A model generated the notes under the pieces. The model did no database searches. It worked only from the letters and a program-made list of their open reading frames with translations, and was not told where the DNA came from. This document shows positions 12,058 through 21,958 of a stretch of 64,000 bases of DNA, one piece after another. Within the stretch, counting starts at the first letter, position 1; each line of letters opens with the position of its first letter. Source of the DNA: Fasciola hepatica (lineage: Eukaryota; Platyhelminthes; Trematoda; Plagiorchiida; Fasciolidae); contig CANUEZ040000028.1 of assembly GCA_948099385.1 (NCBI GenBank), forward strand, positions 4,813,501 to 4,877,500, given 5' to 3'. The position numbers and the translations under genes are program-made.

Positions 12058-13682
12058 TTGAGTGAGACTCATATATTTCTCCTCTCACCATCGCACCATA
12101 ACAAACACAATATTAGTGTCTTCAAACATTTATCGGTTAAAAATGCAGCGTACAGTGTAACACCGGCTTGAACAAAACTGACCAACACGGATAAAACACA
12201 TTAGTTTCATAAACAAGAAATCTTCTGATTTCCTCATCAACTAACAACAATTACTAATATTCTGCATGATGGAATCTATTACACGCGAGATAGGTCTAGT
12301 GGACCTCAACTTGGGAATCCCACAATTGCTACTTGGAAGATTTTATTTTCCAAGGTTCTCATACTATAAGAAATGAGTGTGAAGATGTATATGTTAGGTA
12401 TCTAACTTGTGGATGGATAGGAAAATGATTTTCTCACAGTTTGCAGGAGGCATTGGAAAATCACTTCGTTTGATGCCTTCCCAGTGGCTAGTGACGAGAA
12501 GACCAAAGTCAGTTCAAGCCGAAGAGCCGACCTTAAGTTGAAGTCAACTAATTTTGACTTCAGCAGCAACCTGCTATATGGTGCATCCGGTAGCTCAGGT
12601 GAAATAAGTAGTTAACAACCAATTATATGAAGATAACGAATTAGGGCAAAATACTCACAAAACCGTCCGATGGACTGATGAATTCTGAATCATCGATGAA
12701 GGCTGAATGTAAACTTACACGTAACCACTGACGAGTTATCGTATTCATAACATGGCATTTTTGTGTAGAATGCACAAAACAGGCCTATTCATAGCGGAGA
12801 GCAAAAGAAAATCCGATGATCCGAATTGAATGATCCATGATTAGAATGTTGATCACAAAGTGCATTGTCTACGAAAACCACTACGCCGAACAAACAAATG
12901 CTCTCATTGAACAGTTGAGCCGAAAAAATCTTGTTTTGCTCATTGATGATACAATGGAGTAGTGCTGGCATCTGATGCTGGACAAGGTTTGTCGAGTAAT
13001 TTGCTGATATAGACCATCTAATTTGGTCCTTCTGTATGGATTTTGATTCATAAATAATGCCACGGTTTCAATCTAATTCAAAATGTATGTACAGATTGCA
13101 GCTTGTTGCCAACTGCTCACGAAGTACTGCGGAACTTCAAACCAATATATCTTTGGATATTTTGTGCTATTCGGCGAAGATTTCCATCGATAAATTGACA
13201 AGCGCTTGATGCGTGCCCGAATGAAAAACGCACCGCAAAAGTATCCAACTGCTTCGCATTCATTCACCATTCCCGTCATTATTCAATGAATGGTGTTTGA
13301 AAAAATGAACGAATGTAATTGCAACCCGATTCTCTAGCCAATCAACAAAGCTGCATTTGCACGATGCATGTTTCCAAAACACATGAGTAGCAGTAATTTG
13401 TCTGTCATCTTGTGTATAGCATTTTCGGTGGATTGGTGAATATGTCAATTATTCTGAAGTGCCATCTAATCATCTTTCTTACGAATAAATCCACGTGTCG
13501 ATCAATATCCCAACATGTTACTTGTATGACTGATGACATATTTTGTACTTGAAACATATACAGATCCCAGAATTCGAGACAGTGCCCACTCATATTGCCA
13601 CATTGTTTGAATTATGAATCTACCTAATGTTTCTCGTGATTGTGAAAATACATTTATGATAGTACCTATTGTGTTCGTTTAG
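12058..13682 (+). other. Intron of copy B
   Basis: Near identical to the same intron in C and D and recognisably related to E (42219-44521). Small minus-strand frames of 60 to 68 codons recur in each copy because the copies are recent. They do not survive in the diverged copy E. Confidence 0.6.
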
Positions 13683-13700
13683 CACCTTCAATAATTAGGA
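13683..13700 (+). CDS. 18-nt micro-exon with in-frame TAA, copy B
   Basis: CACCTTCAATAATTAGGA, acceptor gttcgtttag, donor gtgagt. In phase 0 it reads HLQ, stop, LG. Copy E has CAA in place of TAA and reads HLQQLN. The stop is shared by B, C and D. A different phase (PSIIR) is possible only if an upstream exon shifts the frame. Confidence 0.65.
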
Positions 13701-14099
13701 GTGAGTCAATTTTGAGAACAATAATTTTGAACAAAAATTGACCATATCAATACTGATTTAAAGTTGCACGAGATAACTCACACTCCACTACTATACAAAC
13801 AGAAAATGCAACGTAAACTGACCATGTATCGGTCTACTCTAAACCCATGTATAATTCAGCCAATATGCAAGTTTTATTTTCGTGTATGAGAAATTAGATT
13901 CATATGGACAAAGATACATCTAGAACAACTAGCAAGTGGTGGCCAAGTTCTGTGGCAGTTACCGTAGGTTTCACGGGAACTCTATTTCCGCAAACCCGGT
14001 AGACCGAATCCATGACTGAATATGTACATCTGAGTAGGAACAAAGCATGTGTAGTTTGCCCTTTATTGAAACCACAATAATAAAACCACAAAATCCATT

Positions 14100-15209
14100 C
14101 ACAACATGATTCGTTGGGTCTGCGAGAAATCCTATCTAGTGGGACATGGACCTCTACACAGCTCCCGGTCCGTCAACGTATTCCAATATTACGCCATCCA
14201 TATGAGTTGTGAGAGTACGTATAGGATTCACTGAAAACAATCGTTTGCTCACCAGCGTCTTGTTCTTAATTAGTTCATTTTGTAAATATTAGGGGTGCAA
14301 ATATAAAAGAGGCACACTTGAAGAATCATATTCGGGAATTATGGAAATGGGAGACCCAGATTATTTACTGGACGGTAGATTCAGAGCTTTGATATCCACA
14401 GCACCAGACTTGCTCACGGATGAACTTCCAAATAAATCTTCCAGCAGCCACCGTATCTCTTTATGGATTTTATGTTCCGAGAGTTTGTTTGTATACATGC
14501 AATTCATTCTGAATAGCTCAGTCTTGATTGGTCTCATCAAGCTCCTAACCTTTGTGTAATCCCTGCATTGGAAAGCATATTCTTTTTTGCAATGAAGTCA
14601 ATTAAGGTGAGACGATGAGAAACGATCGGGGCAAATGTGGAGAGTTTTGATAGGGCAGCAAAAGTAAGAGCAAAATTAAGGTAGTTGGTAGGACGATCCC
14701 ATGACACAGAGATGTCAGTGTCTGAGAATACAGAAAAGTTACTTTGACCAATCATTTCATTTATTATCAATATGTTTTGCAAAAGGTCTGTCTTTTGCAA
14801 AATTTGCAGTCGTGGCATTGTGTGAAGTGTCGGTGGTTGGTGTGGCTATAAATCCTAAGCAAAACCTTGATTGTAGCTTGATCGGATAGGCCAAGAATGG
14901 GGTGACATGAAGGAGGAAACATATTTGGTCTACTGATAAAGAAAATGTCTAGAAGAGCATCTACTCCAGTTGGAAAGTTGACAGGGTTACAAGGACTAAG
15001 GGACAAACAGAATTTACCTGAAGACGAATAAAATCACCAGCAATTATGTACAAAGAAATGTCCGCGTGGTCCACTGGGATTTGTCAAATGGAGTCGATGA
15101 CTCCTTGGTAACCATCGGTAGAATATATCGATGAAATACAAAGATTTATAAGCACAGTAGAGCAAAATATACTTGAATATTTAGGTGTACATTCAACAAA
15201 GCAGAAAAA

Positions 15210-15301
<92 letters not shown>

Positions 15302-15960
15302 TTGAGCACGTAAACACGAGTACGACGTTTTGGCACCAATGACTGTTGCTATATGTGATAACACTGCCACCTCGCTTCCGTTGTTAAACAGGACGAACCA
15401 CACGATACATAGTAAAACCAATTAGATCAACTATTTTATCGGAGGTGTCACTGTTAAACCACATTTCTTGCAGTAAGATTGCGCCAAGCTGAGAGTATTC
15501 ATATGTTCTAACAAGGTCTAACAACACCAAACAGATAATGAACAGAGAATAAACAATTTTGCTGGTCATCACAGGAAGGCTCGTGTTGTGTATGGGTTTT
15601 CCACAAAAGTTACCCAAACAATCAGCTCTGTTTTCTCCAGGAGCACATCTGAAATTCCCGAAAAGTCTTGTCCACTTGTTCTTCACCATATTTCCGAAAG
15701 GAACGAAGCAGTCAGGTAACGTTCTTCCTTTGAAGAACTTGAGCAGTTCATTGGAATATGGTATCGTGGGTGGCATCACTTCACTAGTACAATAGTTATC
15801 CACAAATAAGGTCAAAAACAGAACGGAGAACCGGGAAATGTGTAAAAGATTATGTGGTAAATTTCGAAGGTGGTGGATCAGCGCAGCCACACTCGAAGGC
15901 CCCACCAAGATAATTGTACACAACAAATCAAGCAATTTTACTATGACTTCTCCTCCATAA
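14100..15960 (-). mobile_element. CR1-like LINE relic with endonuclease, in intron of copy B
   Basis: The minus strand carries an apurinic-type endonuclease from a CR1/jockey-like LINE. The frame at 15935-15384 includes LLDLVRTYEYSQLGAILLQE followed by MWF and [10 protein letters not shown], matching the family blocks for the catalytic Glu and the following Y(D)xxRxxR region. After the (TA)n tract, the frame at 15006-14767 has GVDALLDIFFISRPNM and LGLSDQA, the family block with the conserved SDH near the C-terminus (here SDQ). The frame at 14818-14537 continues into the linker toward the RT. The element is antisense to the micro-exons. The same insertion is in D (33560-35460), so it predates that duplication. 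C keeps only about 220 bp. Confidence 0.75.
15212..15299. repeat. (TA)n array inside the LINE endonuclease, copy B
   Basis: 88 bp of perfect TA repeat. The same array in copy D is 128 bp, so it has changed length since duplication. Translated, it gives IY or YI dipeptide runs, which explain several long false open frames. Confidence 0.95.
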
Positions 15961-17168
15961 TGTTCCTAGGCTCCAAAACTGAAGAATGAATCAACAACCT
16001 CAATTAAATTACAGCAAGAGGTTGGAAACAGGAAACAAGATTACCAAATACGATCAATGCAAAGTTCAGGTTTAGAGACCAATACTCGAGGTGGATGTCG
16101 GGGTCCAATTTGTGACAAAGATTTATTGCAATAAAACAAACAATCGGAATCCCGGTAGGCGTAGTGCATACAAATGAAATGATCGTGTTTGTATTAGGAA
16201 ATGTTAATGGACGGAAAAATGTTTCTTCAGTTATTCACAACCTCCTCTCTTGAGTGCTCAATGCATTCTCCCTTTCACGTGATATTAAGGCTAATGCAAA
16301 CTGTCGCTACCTGATATCCATCAGGAGTAAGAGTTTCTGGGAATAAATTCGTGTTGAATAACGGATAGGCATTTCCGGCTATTTCGTTTGAAATCAACGC
16401 ACAAATGATAGTATTATCCATTCGAATGACTGGTTCCTCTACCGCCAAAATATGTGTTCGTGGGAGATTTTCCCTGATTTATCCAGTAATTGTTTCTTAT
16501 TCATTTTGAAATACTTGGAAGGATCTGTCACAGAAAAGACTAATTTGAGTCTTTGCAATTCTGGAGACGCAAATAATTCAATTTTCCTAGATCTTTTCAC
16601 CTCAATTGTGACACAACTATTAGTGGTGAACGAAGCGCGTTCAAGTTACCTTGAAGCCAACACTTATATGCACGTGAACCGTATTTCTCATTTTCGGTGT
16701 GTTTGACAATCACCGATGGGAAAAATTTATAAACTGCATTCAACGTGAAATGCTGCAAGAGTGAAAGAATCCTTTCGAAACTATATTATAGCCACAATTA
16801 CCAAATCATCCTAGTTCAAAAACCTACTTCTACTGGAATCTTTAGATGAGAAACCTTTCCAAATATAACTCACAATTATAGCTTACACCGTACTCAGCAA
16901 CAAAACCATACTTACATACCTTCGCATCACCTGGTTTGTATTGCTCAACATATTTTATCTCACCAACCAATGTCTCATACATTCAATTATCCATAGCGCC
17001 GTATAGAATCAAATTGAATGACAGCAAACTTTCACTGAATCCATTTCATTCACCAATGCCAAATTTGAAATATGTATTCCTCGAATACCCAAACACAAAA
17101 TGCATTGTTTCATAACCGATTATATGGTCTTTGTTTTCGATATCCTTCATTATTTTACTCAAACATAG
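15961..17168 (+). other. Intron between the LINE relic and the 15-nt exon, copy B
   Basis: No transposon domain and no convincing extra micro-exon. The copy C equivalent lacks about 700 bp of it (joined at about 26976). Confidence 0.5.
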
Positions 17169-17183
17169 ACATACTTGAACATG
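17169..17183 (+). CDS. 15-nt micro-exon TYLNM, copy B
   Basis: ACATACTTGAACATG lies between acceptor cattattttactcaaacatag and donor gtgagt. Five codons in phase 0. Identical in C and D; copy E has AYFSK at the same position with both splice sites kept. Confidence 0.65.
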
Positions 17184-17280
17184 GTGAGTGAAAATACTCA
17201 CCACTTCTTCAAGTCACTCCATGCGGTTTTCGGAAGATGATCAATACATGTTTGAATTATAGCCTATTGTTTATCTTCAG

Positions 17281-17379
17281 GGTTTCATTGCAAATTCGCC
17301 AACAACCTCAGATCTTTCTCCCATATTTTCTAAAAACAATGCGTTACTGAAGTATTTCAAAACACGAATCCACAAATGA
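17281..17379 (+). CDS. Probable terminal exon, copy B
   Basis: Acceptor cctattgtttatcttcag, 97 nt after the TYLNM donor. It opens in phase 0 with GGT and runs 32 codons to TGA at 17377-17379. The sequence starts GFIANSPTTSDLSP and ends RIHK. Copy C is identical; copy D is frameshifted. The GGN start and the short preceding intron match the candidate terminal exons at 9704 and 44821. Diverged copies differ greatly in length, so it is less certain than the micro-exons. Confidence 0.4.
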   Translation, partial: GFIANSPTTSDLSPIFSKNNALLKYFKTRIHK

Positions 17380-19166
17380 AAGACAAATAATATGACGTCG
17401 ATAGACGAAGCCCGAGTTCAAGTGGAATTCATCTCATCTTACAATGAAGTGTTTCGTAGCGTGAGTGAAATTTACACTTCTTAGAATCCCAAATCTGCAT
17501 CATTTTCATCACGGCGCTTTGCTCGCATTCAACACAAAGAGAGAAATTCAACGTTGACAAAACAGAGTTTTGCATGCCAATCGTAATATTGCACAATCAA
17601 CTTTCAAATAACACAACCGCAAATTTCCTAATCATCACTTCATTTACATGTTGCAACTATCACTTCGATCCATGTGATTCACCATTTCTGGTTCTGCAAT
17701 ATTTGCTTCAGTTTTTATTACTTATTGATAGTAATTTATTTTTGGGGAAATTTTGTGGCAGTGGAGGATTTGAGCCCGAGGCAGGGCAATCAAGAACTTC
17801 CATCACGACGACCAGCACTCTCACCACCAGTCACACTTCACTTCACAATGAAATGATTTCCAAACGTAGCACATAGCCCATCAATTATGAAATTGTATGC
17901 TCTCCTCTCAACTATCAACCCCAAAAGCCACTTCATCTCATTCTGCTTTTCATTCAAATGACTCTCCGTTGCGTACAGTCTCTCCAAAAGTGAGAGTTCA
18001 ACGGTTGTAGCAATCGTTCCTCCCTTTAACAACACGGGAAACTCGGTCCAAAATCAATGTAGTGTTTTGATGCATCTCGTTATTTCTCGGAGGAAAACAC
18101 TCCTGCCTTTGAACCATCTCAGTTTATTGGTTCAGAATAGATCGATTATGTAAAATATGCAGCAATCATAACCAAATCCGTGCTTGCGCACTTATTCACT
18201 CAATTATCGTTCCGATTGCCTCTCCTGAATGGCCAGTCCGGTTGGAACCCTATTAGGTGATTTGGATCGGGTCGGTTCAGATAACAGATGGTCCCTCATT
18301 GATCTATCATTCGGCTTAGCTGGTCCCAATCTTGTCCTCAATTCTCGACCAGCTTTGATAAACTGTCTGCTTATCAAATCATCGATTGGTCTCTTGGAGT
18401 CCAAAAGTTGTCCTTTATTTTGAACAGGCAAAGGCATCCCGTTTACCCACCAAACCGTGAAGTCTCAGCTCGTGACTGCGAACGATCAACGAAGCTAGCA
18501 AAATCAACCATCAACATCGTGCACAACCTCTTCGGTTTATTCCACTCTAGTCATGTTGGTATATTTTTAACATCGTACCGCAACATGTTCCGAGTGTGAG
18601 GGATATCCCCGCACATCGTCATGTCATCCAAGTCAACGTGGTCAACCGAAACAATCTCAAGCAGATTTGGTTTTCATTTTATGGTAAATAAAGTAAATGT
18701 GACAGTAGTGTCTGAGACTACACGCAGCGCTCAATTTAGTCAATCAGCTGAACAAAACTCGCTGTGATGCGTCAGGATGGATCAGAGGGATTTAGTGCAA
18801 ATGGGAGAAATGAAAACTGGCTGGACAAAAATTGAGGTCAACGATTTGTTGGTATTCAAAGAGAATTTACGATAGTCTCATTTGAAGCAAAAATGGTACA
18901 GATGAAGAGGGAACATGCATTCGAATCGCGTGTATCATGAATCAAAGATGATACATGATAGCGGCCACTGAACAAATTACTTTATGCTGCCTGTGTTATG
19001 ACCCTCGAAAGATGACCCAACCTACTGGAGCTGTTAGATGAGTATCAAGCTGTATGGTCCGCTTGTCGTGATTCCTCAACTAGCTTCAATTGTTTGTCGA
19101 ACATTTGAGGAGCAAACTCCTACATGTGTTCCAACACCAAGTCAATCCAATTGCAATGTGAATGAT
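17380..19166. other. 3' flank of copy B, no gene supported
   Basis: Contains a block (17574-17876) repeated in C and D, with a distant relative at 45220-45330 sharing GGGGAAAT, GGCAG and ATTTGAGCCC. The 100-codon frame there is not conserved in the relative, so I leave it uncalled. 17950-20380 is absent from C and D, where this flank joins directly to the PLE fragment. Confidence 0.45.
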
Positions 19167-20950
19167 TTATGTTTCAAATTGAAATATACTCGCAATATAT
19201 CCCGACTTCGATATATATATATATATATGTATATATATCATATATATGATAGGAACGCACTTTTGTGGAAGAATAGAGAGGGCGTTTGCAGTATCAACTT
19301 GAGATTGGTCAATCAATGGTCGCTTGGGTACTTCCGATATGCTCTTTTGAATGAAACGTTTCGCGTACCCGTTGTTTTGTAATATTTGTCTTCTGTGATC
19401 TAATTCCTCACTCACTGTTTCCTCGGAAATGATCTTTCGTATGCGAGACACTAAGGACCGAATTAGGTTCTTTTTGCATTTTGGAGGCACGAAACTTGCA
19501 AAATGTGTGTATTGGCCTATCCATGTTGGCTTACGATTGACGCGGCGGACGAGCTTCCCATCTTCCCTCTTCGTAAGTTTTACATCCAGAAAATGAAATT
19601 TGCCGTCTAGTTTCACTTGGGAGGCGAAATGAACACACTGTGAGCCTGGTTACACCTTTCCACTAGTTCATCTAGGTGAACATATTTGCAAATCATGATT
19701 AAAATGTCGTCCACATACCGGAAGTAACTGGTTAGTCTTTCTATGGTGTCTTTCAGTAACCCATTTTCCAGCTTATCAACGTAAATGTCGTCAAGTAGGG
19801 GTCCCAGATGCGAGCTCATTGCAACTCCATCAGTTTGTCGGCAAATCTTGTTGTTGAAGCCGAATTGAATATTTAGCGTGCATAGTAGTAGTAGTTCTTT
19901 TAGACTGGTTACCGGAATATCAGCGTTTATTTCGTTCTCTATTATATAATTGCACAAATATTCGATAGTTTCTAGAAATAGGACGCTCGTCAATAGTGAT
20001 GTTACATCCAGTGATGCCATTTTTAAGTCCTGTCGTGTTTTCTTCTTTTATTAACTCTACGAACTGGAATGTTTCGTTAAGGTTGTATTGAGCAGTGCTT
20101 CTGCCTACTGGTTCCAGTATATCGACGAGCCAACGAGCAGTAGGGTGAAAGGGACAAGTGCTCATATCAAGTATCGGTTTTAATGGTACCCCTGATTTGT
20201 GTATCTTCGCTAAGCCATAAAGGCGAGGAATACTAGTGCCAGTAGTTCGTAACTGATCATAAGTGCCACTCGAAATATAATTCTGATCTTCGAATAGTCT
20301 CAGGGCTGCTGTAGGTTGTTCTTCCACTGTCTTGGCGCTGTCGTTCTCTCCTTAGAATTCCGCAATATTGGTCGAGTCACTTAGAATGATATCCCCTTTA
20401 TCAATGTAGTCTTTGTTATTCCTCAGCGCAACTCCAGAGCCTTTGTCACACCTGGCAATATCAATGTCTTTATTTTCCCTTAGAACTCTTAACACTTTCC
20501 GTGTCGGTTATTGACAGTGCGTCTGAATTACTTCTGGGTTCGATGGTATTGATAAGAACAATCAATCCTATCGATCCGTCTTGTGATCTCATCAGCAACG
20601 AACCGCTCGAACCGGATGCGTTGGTGTTCGACTAGGCCATCGATAACGTGTCTTCTTTGTGCACTGTTCCGATCAAACTGCTGTGAATTCATTCGTAGAG
20701 TATCCATTTGATTTCTCGTGTGACGTTTAAGAGTAACTGAATAGGGCCTTACTAGGGAACGTCTCAGTGATTTCTAATAGATCTTCCGAAATTCATTTCG
20801 TTGGATGCAGCTGTCAAGAAATTTGATTGTTTTTCTCGTCTCCGCAAGTCTGGTCTCAAAGCACAAAGAACTATTTAACTTTCTAACGATCAGTTATTCG
20901 TGACGACTCCGTAATTCACTGAATAATCAAATTGCATTGTAGAAAAATGC
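19120..20950 (-). mobile_element. Penelope-like element, reverse transcriptase nearly complete
   Basis: Minus-strand frames 20327-19920, 20020-19613 and 19616-19167 together span a PLE reverse transcriptase. Motifs in order: RLYGLAKIHKSGVPLKPI (PLE RT entry block); SLDVTSLLTSV (motif A region); DGVAMSSHLGPLL (motif B region); YVDD catalytic box at 19706-19717; and FLDVKLTKREDGKL with YRKPT-like RKPTWIGQY after the RT. Two frame changes, near 20020 and 19613, break the frame. The GIY-YIG endonuclease is not recognisable at the end, which runs into (TA)n at 19203-19247. It lies antisense to the micro-exons. C and D keep only the 5' part. Confidence 0.85.
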
Positions 20951-20995
20951 ACAATGGCGAACAAGCTGATTTTCGGCAACTTCATCCTCTGGCTG
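20921..20995. repeat. Left arm of inverted PLE-end repeat, copy B
   Basis: Reverse complement matches 21508-21580, sharing the GGATGAAGTT, CTTGTTC and CTACAATGCAAT blocks. The pair encloses two (TA)n arrays and the hairpin element at 21054-21445. The same pair occurs in C (28946-29020 with 29519-29592) and in D (37970-38040 with 38133-38203). Inverted terminal repeats are known for PLEs. Confidence 0.7.
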
Positions 20996-21014
20996 ATTCT
21001 GTTTCATTTGTATA

Positions 21015-21017
<3 letters not shown>

Positions 21018-21051
<34 letters not shown>
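21018..21051. repeat. (TA)n array, copy B PLE region
   Basis: About 34 bp of TA repeat at the left edge of the hairpin element; a second imperfect array follows at 21442-21490. Confidence 0.9.
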
Positions 21052-21053
<2 letters not shown>

Positions 21054-21445
21054 TAGGAATGCATATTTTCGGAAGTAAAGCGAGGGTGTTCAGAGTATCA
21101 AATTCAGATTGGTCAATCAGTATTTTAGTTGTTGTGCGGTTCGCAGCAGGGTGGGAAGTTGGTTGTTCGTGGTTGGAGAATCTCGGTGTAGAAAATACTT
21201 CTGGAGTGCGTTGAATGCTTCCTGTCATTACTGAAAGGTAGCGGTTGAGGTTATCATGATAACTAGTGCAATCATAGCGCACCTTGTCGAGACAGAACAC
21301 CAGATGGACAACGAAGTCTTCAAGATAACTTACACAGTGCCTGTGAATTCTTCGAAGATCATGATTTGACGATTGATCTTCGAAGAATTCACACGCACCG
21401 TGTAAACTATCTTGAAGGCTACCAAAATTATGCAGTCCTACCATA
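21052..21445 (-). mobile_element. PLE-derived fragment with terminal inverted repeats and a 44-bp hairpin
   Basis: Both ends carry an inverted TGGTAGGAnTGCATAnTTTT motif next to (TA)n. On the minus strand its left part (LIDQSEFDTLNTLALLPKIC) resembles the tail of the PLE frame at 19167-19616 (LIDQSQVDTANALSILPQKC), so part of it comes from the same PLE family. Arms 21318-21361 and 21374-21417 pair at 40 of 44 positions around a 12-nt loop. It is present in C (29081-29470) and missing from D. Confidence 0.65.
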
Positions 21446-21448
21446 TAC

Positions 21449-21484
<36 letters not shown>

Positions 21485-21507
21485 TATTTATATATGAATG
21501 TATTCGC

Positions 21508-21690
21508 CAGGGGATGAAGTTACCGAAACTGGGCTTGTTCCTTATCGTGTATTTTCTACAATGCAATGGGATTATTTATCGAAGTCGGGATTTATTGCGA
21601 GTATATTTCAAATTGAAACTTAAATCATGCACATTGCGATTGGATCGACCTGGTGTTTTCTCTCAGTCAATACGTATTGTAAATCTACGA
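21508..21690 (+). repeat. Right inverted PLE-end repeat and boundary block
   Basis: Contains the mate of 20921-20995, followed by CGAAGTCGGGATTTATTGCG and a further 90 bp. The reverse complement of that block recurs at 19120-19210, at the end of the copy B PLE. It recurs at the same place in C and D, just upstream of the exon-1-like block. Confidence 0.65.
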
Positions 21691-21958
21691 TGAACATATT
21701 AGAGATGTCCATTTCTAATGAGACGTCTTGTTGCACAAACGCAGTAACAACGTTTCGCATGCTCACTGGAATATATTGTCTACACGTATATAACCCGTGG
21801 CATTTGAAATTATTTGAATTCGATTGATCTGATTTATCGAGAAAGATAATTCGATGTGCATAAATCATTCGGTTGGCATGTTTCATTCCCCACTGTTCAT
21901 GGATCGGATTTCCTAATGAAAGGACTGAGAGAAACGCCCACACAAGTACCTTCTCGTG

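Larger units (their letters stand above)
10724..17379 (+). pseudogene. Micro-exon gene copy B (likely dead)
   Basis: Proposed exons on the plus strand: a leader-side exon ending at 10759 (ATG 10724 gives MVEFIRDQAISL), 11259-11288 (LYRTHVLEAH), 12028-12057 (LTETQLLNAQ), 13683-13700 (HLQ, stop, LG), 17169-17183 (TYLNM) and 17281-17379 (terminal). The series and phases match schistosome MEG architecture. Two lesions are visible: the donor after LTETQLLNAQ is TTGAGT instead of GTGAGT (12058), and the 18-nt exon has TAA as its fourth codon. No signal peptide was found, so the true first exon may lie elsewhere. The introns contain an antisense CR1-like LINE. Without transcripts, the start and the exon set remain a proposal. 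Confidence 0.55.
10470..17930 (+). repeat. Tandem unit copy B
   Basis: Matches copies C and D at near identity over most of its length, interrupted by copy-specific deletions. The unit carries, in order: the exon-1-like block, the CAGTT array, micro-exons at 11259, 12028, 13683 and 17169, an antisense LINE, and the terminal exon at 17281. The region 17930-21690 holds PLE material that is longer here than in C and D. Spacing of the first micro-exon from B to C is 11343 nt. Confidence 0.9.

Noticed and set aside
12570..12610. Possible 35-nt exon before GTGAAA (SNLLYGASGSS)
   Set aside because: The length is not a multiple of three, and neither acceptor nor donor is kept in copy E.
12789..13593. 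Series of 60-68 codon minus frames in each unit
   Set aside because: They fall in introns, are identical because of recent duplication, and are lost in copy E.
15084..15421. Minus frames of 77 and 91 codons rich in IY
   Set aside because: Translated (TA)n repeat with LINE fragments at the ends.
17574..17876. 100-codon plus frame repeated in B, C and D
   Set aside because: The distant relative at 45220-45330 does not keep the frame, and no splice pair or domain supports it.
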